Source of the DNA: an uncultured Pseudomonadales bacterium
GTDB lineage: Bacteria > Pseudomonadota > Gammaproteobacteria > Pseudomonadales > Porticoccaceae
NCBI GenBank assembly: GCA_905478975.1
Contig: CAJQKW010000017.1
Coordinates: 1 to 46,058, forward strand
Direction: 5' to 3'
Length of the DNA stretch: 46,058 nucleotides
Both the position numbers and the translations under genes were made by a program. Under the pieces are notes generated by a model. The model was not told the origin of the DNA, did not search any database, and saw only the letters and a list, made by a program, of their open reading frames with translations. Shown here piece by piece: positions 40,815 through 46,058 of the stretch. Each line of letters starts with the position of its first letter. Position 1 is the stretch's first letter.

Positions 40815-42137
40815 AGGAATATTTAAGCCGCCTAGCCACCAAAACCCAAGGCCGATTACGACAGCGGTAAAAAGAACCGCGGCTCCATCCACTTTTGGCA
40901 ACCAGATATTATGTCGCACTAGAAAGACCACCAGTACCGGATAAGAGATAAATTTGGAGATCGAGACTCCAGCGATAAGCCCTGCAACCCCATATTCTGA
41001 GCCTCCTACCAGCATACAGATGACCAGTAAGACACCGGATACCACCTGAAAAATCATATAGCCGAATGAATCACCGAAAGAGAGTAAGGCATTCGCCGAT
41101 GTGGCGGTTATCGCTGCGGCAATAGTTCCCACAGCCAGCACTTGCAACATCCAGCCCGCCGACTGGTATCTTGGGTCATAGAGAATATCAATCAGCAGCT
41201 GCCCACCAAACACAAGAGCTATGATTATTGGTAGAGAAAGCGCCAAAAGCCTAACCCTTGTCTTGGCCATCTGCGCCTTTACTGAGGCTCTATTCTCTCG
41301 AAATGCCATTGCATAAAGGGGCGTCATAACCTGTTGATTGATTTTTTGTAGCAGCTCATAGGCCATGCGCGACCATATGGCTGCAATAGCAAAGACACCC
41401 AAATCGGCTTTGCTGAGGAACAGGCCTAAAACTAAGACATCACCTTTATTAATAATTAGCGTTACCAATGAGCTGACAAAGATCCATTTGCCAAAAAATA
41501 GCATTGTGCTGGCAGATGTTCGATCAATAGAGAGTTTTATACTGTGCTTATAGGGCAATTTATAAGAGAGCAGACAAGTTAGAAATGCTCCAATTAGTCC
41601 ACCAATGGCAATGGCCCATATAGAGCGAAAATGCCACACGGCTGAAACGGTGATTACTGTGGTTATAAACTGGCTGCTGATCTCCCATAACAACAACTTA
41701 TCTAGCTGAATATGCCTCTTGAGGCTTAACACTGCCGGGGATGTAAAGCCTTGAAAGATAACGGTGGAGGCCACTAGGGGGATCAGCAAGACTAACTCTG
41801 TAGAGTCATAGGCCACAGCCATGGGGTAGGCCGCTAAAACACTGATAAACCAAATTAGCAGGCCACGGATAATCTGGAGTGTCCAGGCGGTGTTTAAGAA
41901 ATCAGGCTCATCGCCACGCTCATCTCTAATCACCGATGTCGAAATACCAATATCCGACATCATTTTTAAGCCCTGCAAAATGACCTGAACTAGCGCCATA
42001 AGACCAAATATCTCGGGAAACAAAAGCCGTGTGAGTATTAGATTACTCGCAAGCCTTATCGCCTGACTGCCGCCGTAGCCCAACACTGACCAGATGGTGC
42101 CCGAGTAAGCTCGACTGCGTTTCGCTCCAGTAGTCAC
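40797..42137 (-). CDS. Wzx-like polysaccharide flippase
   Basis: The 446-residue integral membrane protein has about 12 hydrophobic helices and the MATE/PST-family opening (GTIWSVLGYGGSQAIRLASNLILTR, then LFPEIFGLMALVQVIL). It likely turns lipid-linked repeat units across the inner membrane. The start is GTG. It is read from the same strand as the polymerase gene 48 bases upstream. Confidence 0.88.
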   Translation of the reverse strand: MTTGAKRSRAYSGTIWSVLGYGGSQAIRLASNLILTRLLFPEIFGLMALVQVILQGLKMMSDIGISTSVIRDERGDEPDFLNTAWTLQIIRGLLIWFISVLAAYPMAVAYDSTELVLLIPLVASTVIFQGFTSPAVLSLKRHIQLDKLLLWEISSQFITTVITVSAVWHFRSIWAIAIGGLIGAFLTCLLSYKLPYKHSIKLSIDRTSASTMLFFGKWIFVSSLVTLIINKGDVLVLGLFLSKADLGVFAIAAIWSRMAYELLQKINQQVMTPLYAMAFRENRASVKAQMAKTRVRLLALSLPIIIALVFGGQLLIDILYDPRYQSAGWMLQVLAVGTIAAAITATSANALLSFGDSFGYMIFQVVSGVLLVICMLVGGSEYGVAGLIAGVSISKFISYPVLVVFLVRHNIWLPKVDGAAVLFTAVVIGLGFWWLGGLNIPLTNNG

Positions 42138-42185
42138 TCTGTAACTAGACCTGGTGAACGCGCCACTGAATAAAAGGACATCAAA

Positions 42186-43559
42186 CTAGATTCCCACCGC
42201 TATATTATCCGGCGATTTAGCCTTCGGACCTTCGGCCTGAACCTGCTTAATGTATCGCTGACGGCCAATTAACCCGCCAAATAACAACCAAAAAAGTGGA
42301 TTCTCTGAGTGGTTGGGTATTTGGTCGAGCATAATCAGCGCGCACATCAGCAAATGCCCAGCGAGCAATGCTCTTTCCTTATGATCACTAATCAGATTAA
42401 AGCAGCTCGCCCCCTTCCACAGTGAGACAAACATTAGACCAAAAATTGACATAAACCCGACCACACCATACATGCCTATCAAGCCTATCCAATAGCCATC
42501 AATCACTGAATCAGCCAGTCGATTTCTACCCCAGACGCCCCAACCGAACCAGAGTCGTTCCAGGGCACGATCAAGCAGCCAGCCCTCTTGATTGAACCTA
42601 AACTGCAGAGATCCGCCCTGCCTAGAATCTACGGTATTGATTAACTCAACTAAGGATTCATGGGGGAAAAGCCCCAAAACGGACATCAGTGGATAGGTCA
42701 TTGCTGTAATAGCTATCAATAAGGCGATCTTAACTGAGACTCTATCCGCCAGTAGCTTAAGGCAGAAAAATAGCACGGCGCCTAAGATCATCGACCCAAA
42801 GCCTTTCGATAACACCAGCACCACAATCAGATACAAAATAATATGGCTATTTGAAAATCGAGTAACGGTTAGCTTCGCCTTGGATAAGGTTATAGCTGCA
42901 CCTAAAACCATTGTTAGAAAAATAGAAACCCAGAGACCATGGCCTAAGAAGACTACTGGCCGAAATCCGCCATAGCGCACTTGCTGACCCCAGGTATGAG
43001 GAAAGAAACCATAGATCCAGTTATGCAGCTGGGGGCTTAGACGAATCTCAATCAACGCTAACAATGAATAATATAAACCAGCGATTACCAATAGAGACAG
43101 AACCCTAATCTGATCTTCACGACTTCTAATTAGCTGTAAACCCAGAATAAAAGGCAATAAAAGCAGATACTTAGAGATTATTACCGAAAAAAGATCATAG
43201 TAGCTCAGTCCTGGTATAAACCGACCGACCTCTTCAATTGGATCACCATTTTTCATCACAGTAATGGTCAAACCAAGAACAAATAAAAGCATTAGGTTTC
43301 GTTCAATACTTGCCGAAGGAAGAAATGTCACTTTTTTATTAGCGATAAATCGACAGCCAAAGAAAGCCGATATAGCCGGTATTGTGTTTTTATCCAGCGC
43401 CGGAATGAGCGGGTAATCGATATCAACACCTTGGGGAAGCAGCAGGTAGCCCCCGACAATAGTCCAAAAAGTTGCTTCGAGAACCGGGTTTTTCTTATAT
43501 AAGACAAGTGCTACCAAAGGCCATAACAACAGCATGATATAAGCAAAAGTATTAGGCAT
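42186..43559 (-). CDS. Wzy/WaaL-like polymerase or O-antigen ligase
   Basis: The 457 residues form 10-12 hydrophobic helices with one large periplasmic loop in the C-terminal half (about 295-345, VDSRQGGSLQFRFNQEGWLLDRALERLWFG) rich in Arg. This is typical of O-antigen polymerase/ligase-family proteins, which join repeat units in the periplasm. Whether it polymerises or ligates cannot be decided; the neighbouring flippase supports a Wzx/Wzy route. Confidence 0.8.
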   Translation of the reverse strand: MPNTFAYIMLLLWPLVALVLYKKNPVLEATFWTIVGGYLLLPQGVDIDYPLIPALDKNTIPAISAFFGCRFIANKKVTFLPSASIERNLMLLFVLGLTITVMKNGDPIEEVGRFIPGLSYYDLFSVIISKYLLLLPFILGLQLIRSREDQIRVLSLLVIAGLYYSLLALIEIRLSPQLHNWIYGFFPHTWGQQVRYGGFRPVVFLGHGLWVSIFLTMVLGAAITLSKAKLTVTRFSNSHIILYLIVVLVLSKGFGSMILGAVLFFCLKLLADRVSVKIALLIAITAMTYPLMSVLGLFPHESLVELINTVDSRQGGSLQFRFNQEGWLLDRALERLWFGWGVWGRNRLADSVIDGYWIGLIGMYGVVGFMSIFGLMFVSLWKGASCFNLISDHKERALLAGHLLMCALIMLDQIPNHSENPLFWLLFGGLIGRQRYIKQVQAEGPKAKSPDNIAVGI

Positions 43560-43589
43560 CGCTAGCCCTCAATATAAAGCTGAGCATAT

Positions 43590-44657
43590 TTACCAAAACC
43601 CTATTCCGGATGTCTTTGCCAACTTTCTCTCAACCTTTACCAGCAATATAGATCGAACAAGGCTCGCTACTAAAATTACCGGAAACAAAATAATTCGCCG
43701 GGCAATACTGATATTTTTTAATTTTGAAAAGTACTTAAAATAAAATTTCCGTGGAATAAAGAAGTAATGTTTGACCTTATACTCGTCGATTAACTGCTTC
43801 AGCCAATCGCTATGAGTATTATTCCTGCGATCGATCAAAACCCCGGCATCCAAGCCTGTAGCTGGAACTTCACGCCAGAGAAAACCATAGATCACTGAAT
43901 TGATAAAAGTTCCTATCAAAAGACGCTCTTCATGGCGAAATAAAGATTTGAGCGACGAGTCCGGCGTAAAGTAATGCCATACATCATCGACCACTAGGAT
44001 TCGCTTAGTATTATCTGGCTGGGTGAATAAGTCGGTGACTAGCATGGCTCGCAAGAAGCCATCTTCAACCGGCAGACCGTCAGGCATATGCACTCGCCGT
44101 AATATATCGCCTTTGGCGCAATACAAAGACCCTGCAACAGCAGTACTTCCCTGCCTCATAAAACGAGAAAACAGTAGAGAAAGCCTTTCGAAAGGGGTTT
44201 TTTGTGCTTTGAGTTCAGTATCTTTTTTAGCCATATCGACAGCGAGATAAGCCTCATCGTTATGGCTCAATCGTTTGGTTAAGGTTGATAGTACGGCGCT
44301 ACTGCCAAATTCAATATCCGAGTCGATGCAGATAAAGTAGTCGACATCCTGAGATTCCTGGCGGTGAACGAACTGATTCCAGGCATGGCTTTTGCCGGCC
44401 TTTTTAATCTCAACGACCTGACCCTTGAAGCTAGATTGGCTTTTTAGATAATTGGTAGCGATCGGAACAGTGGTATCGGTACAGCCATTAGCCAATACAG
44501 ACACCGTAATATTTAAACTGGAAAATAGTGGTAGCTGGAAAATATCCTGGGCAGCAAGACTCTCCAAGGTGGTGAGAATATTATTCTCTTCATTGTGAGC
44601 AAAGACCCCAATAGAGATTGAACCACCCTTTAATCCATCGCCTTCGATCTGATCCAT
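43590..44657 (-). CDS. Family 2 glycosyltransferase
   Basis: The 355-residue GT-A protein shows ISIGVFAHNEENNILTTLESL, ANGCTDTT, DYFICIDSDIEFGSSAVL (acidic metal motif) and a HEERLLIGT segment. It ends in a basic region with a hydrophobic helix (RIILFPVILVASLVRSILLV, about 320-340), so it is likely membrane-associated. It starts immediately after the stop of the ATPase gene with no gap. Sugar specificity unknown. Confidence 0.85.
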   Translation of the reverse strand: MDQIEGDGLKGGSISIGVFAHNEENNILTTLESLAAQDIFQLPLFSSLNITVSVLANGCTDTTVPIATNYLKSQSSFKGQVVEIKKAGKSHAWNQFVHRQESQDVDYFICIDSDIEFGSSAVLSTLTKRLSHNDEAYLAVDMAKKDTELKAQKTPFERLSLLFSRFMRQGSTAVAGSLYCAKGDILRRVHMPDGLPVEDGFLRAMLVTDLFTQPDNTKRILVVDDVWHYFTPDSSLKSLFRHEERLLIGTFINSVIYGFLWREVPATGLDAGVLIDRRNNTHSDWLKQLIDEYKVKHYFFIPRKFYFKYFSKLKNISIARRIILFPVILVASLVRSILLVKVERKLAKTSGIGFW

Positions 44658-45578
44658 TTAGGATGCTGTCTCCAGCTCCGGTAACATCTCACTAATGCTA
44701 ATACCCTTAACCTCCTGCAACCAGTGCGCAACGTCCTGAACCTCTTTCGATTGCAACGCCGTAGGCCTGATCACCGCGGAAAGGTTACGGTCTTTAATCA
44801 CATCAATAATTAGCTGGGCATTGATACTCCTGCGCTCATCGGCAAAGGCATAAACCAAAGCCATATCGCAAAGAGTGTTAATCCGCCTCGGGACGCCCTC
44901 GGAGAAGCAGAAGATGGCGGCAATCGCATCACTGGTAAATATGGATTTAGTGCTGCCGGCGACCTTTAGACGGTGGAAGATATATTTACCGGTATCTACA
45001 TAGTCCATCGGGCGCAGATTAAAGTCGACGCCTATCCGTTGAGCAAACTGGGTTAGGCGTGGGTCATTGAGCTTTTCAATTAATTCGGGCTGACCAATAA
45101 GGATTAACTGCAAAAATACGTCGCTTGCGATATTCATATTGGAGATTAAGCGCAGCTCTTCGAGAGTTTCTTCGGAGAGGTTTTGGGCTTCATCAATGAC
45201 CAACAGTACACGCTTGCCGTCGGCATACTGATCCATCACGAACTCGGTGAACTTGCGCAATTTTTTGGCACTCTCAGGGCTCGGTTCTTCTAGATCAAAG
45301 GCATCGAGTATCCATGACATAAGATTACCAAATGAGGCATGGGTGTTATTGATCACCCCTATAACGACCTCGTCGCCCTCTTGGCCGAGCAGATAATGGA
45401 CTAGCGTGGTCTTGCCTGCACCTATATCACCGGTAATAACGGTAAAACCGGCCTGGCTGTGGAAGCCATATTCAAGCATGGTCTGAGCGCGTATATGATT
45501 TTTACTCAGAAACAAAAATTCCGGGTCTGGATTCAGACTAAATGGTTTTTCTTTTAACTTAAAAAACTCTTTATACAT
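44658..45578 (-). CDS. XrtA-associated ATPase (ExeA-like AAA)
   Basis: The 306 residues start with MYKEFFKLKEKPFSLNPDP, typical of the exosortase-associated and ExeA-like ATPases. Walker A is ITGDIGAGKTTL (residues 48-59), Walker B VLLVIDEAQNL (124-134), and a sensor-like QLILIGQPEL follows. The family is a marker of XrtA polysaccharide loci, usually beside the tyrosine kinase as here (32-bp gap). Its job there is unknown; energy supply or assembly control is likely. Confidence 0.88.
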   Translation of the reverse strand: MYKEFFKLKEKPFSLNPDPEFLFLSKNHIRAQTMLEYGFHSQAGFTVITGDIGAGKTTLVHYLLGQEGDEVVIGVINNTHASFGNLMSWILDAFDLEEPSPESAKKLRKFTEFVMDQYADGKRVLLVIDEAQNLSEETLEELRLISNMNIASDVFLQLILIGQPELIEKLNDPRLTQFAQRIGVDFNLRPMDYVDTGKYIFHRLKVAGSTKSIFTSDAIAAIFCFSEGVPRRINTLCDMALVYAFADERRSINAQLIIDVIKDRNLSAVIRPTALQSKEVQDVAHWLQEVKGISISEMLPELETAS

Positions 45579-45610
45579 ACTTTATTCAATCCCTGAATAG
45601 GTCCGGTGTT

Positions 45611-46057
45611 CTAAGCCTGAGATGGCATATATCCCGATTCGACAGTCTGTGATTTGTTCACCACGGTGCCAATAATGTTGGCGTTCTGCATGGACTGCAT
45701 GGCCTTGCGAATATCAATCTCTGAGTTGCATCCCTCTTCGATTACCAATAAAAAGCAATCCACATGGTTCAGTGCAGTCAACACATCATCCCGGGGCAAA
45801 ATCGCTGGCATATCATAGATAACAATGCGTGATTTATAGCGCTGGGTGAGTTCGCTAAATAGCGTCACCATTCGTGGGCTGGAGATCAGCTCGGATGAGT
45901 TGTCTAGGCTGCCACGACCTGGCAACAGCAGCAGGCGGTCGACACCTGGATTCACTAGCAGATCACCAATTTCTGCATCCCCTTGAAGGTAGTCGCTCAA
46001 TCCCAACTTGGGCTCAACAGCAAAATAGTTGCTGATGCCTGGATTGCGCAAATCCAT
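45611..46057 (-). CDS. XrtA-associated tyrosine autokinase, 3' end only
   Basis: The frame is open to the right edge, so this is the last 148 codons of a larger gene. The edge begins MDLRNPG, the Walker A' (DADLRNP-like) motif of bacterial tyrosine kinases, and RIVIYDMPAIL is Walker B. These enzymes, together with a Wzc-like chain-length protein, control polysaccharide polymerisation. The tail has only one Tyr near the end (ESGYMPSQA), rather than the usual Tyr cluster of Wzc. The first residues are missing. Confidence 0.85.
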   Translation of the reverse strand: MDLRNPGISNYFAVEPKLGLSDYLQGDAEIGDLLVNPGVDRLLLLPGRGSLDNSSELISSPRMVTLFSELTQRYKSRIVIYDMPAILPRDDVLTALNHVDCFLLVIEEGCNSEIDIRKAMQSMQNANIIGTVVNKSQTVESGYMPSQA

Positions 46058-46058
46058 A

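Overview
The window looks like the chromosome of a marine gammaproteobacterium of the Cellvibrionales/Pseudomonas-like branch. The grounds are the order hemY-hemX-hemD-hemC-algR-algZ-argH, the cyaY/lptM-lysA-dapF-DUF484 block, and an exosortase-type (XrtA) exopolysaccharide locus. Composition is moderate (roughly half G+C by eye), with no insertion sequence, phage gene, rRNA, recognisable tRNA or CRISPR. The species assignment is inference only.

Region 1 (1-13.8 kb) is conserved housekeeping: the tail of an endonuclease IV gene, the late haem genes hemC/D/X/Y, the AlgR/AlgZ (FimS) LytTR two-component pair, divergent argH, cyaY (frataxin), the small lipoprotein lptM, lysA, dapF, a DUF484 gene, and a convergent rnr (RNase R).

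Region 2 (13.85-20.9 kb) is the most interesting part. On the minus strand runs a probable operon: a LuxR-type response regulator, a TonB-dependent receptor, an orphan ABC-type periplasmic binding protein, and a BarA/GacS-like hybrid histidine kinase (HAMP-HisKA-HATPase-REC-Hpt). Directly downstream of the kinase lies a protein-free stretch of about 970 bp. It holds four tandem units of 163-175 bp and ends in an excellent minus-strand intrinsic terminator. The minus strand carries 21 GGA triplets against 3 on the plus strand. They fall at strictly repeated spacing (five per unit), most sit in small hairpin loops, and one stem shows a compensatory base-pair change. This is the signature of a Csr/Rsm-type RNA that titrates CsrA/RsmA, here apparently built as a tandem array next to a Gac-like kinase. 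I propose that this is the novel system of the window.

Region 3 (21-46 kb) is an exopolysaccharide cluster of the exosortase A type, almost entirely on the minus strand. It has the TPR lipoprotein PrsT, an XrtA-EpsI fusion, a WecB/TagA/CpsF glycosyltransferase fused to a STAS domain, and a GDP-heptose-like precursor set (GmhA-like isomerase, HddA-like kinase, HddC-like nucleotidyltransferase and a histidine-phosphatase-family enzyme where GmhB would be expected). It also has GalE, six further glycosyltransferases, a sulfotransferase, a beta-helix lipoprotein, a Wzx-like flippase, a Wzy/ligase-like polymerase, the XrtA-associated ATPase and the 3' end of the XrtA-associated tyrosine kinase. 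A small secreted-looking protein and a GMC oxidoreductase sit in the opposite orientation inside the cluster. The likely product is a sulfated, heptose-containing extracellular polysaccharide. The Csr-like RNA array beside it is a plausible switch for its expression, which is inference.
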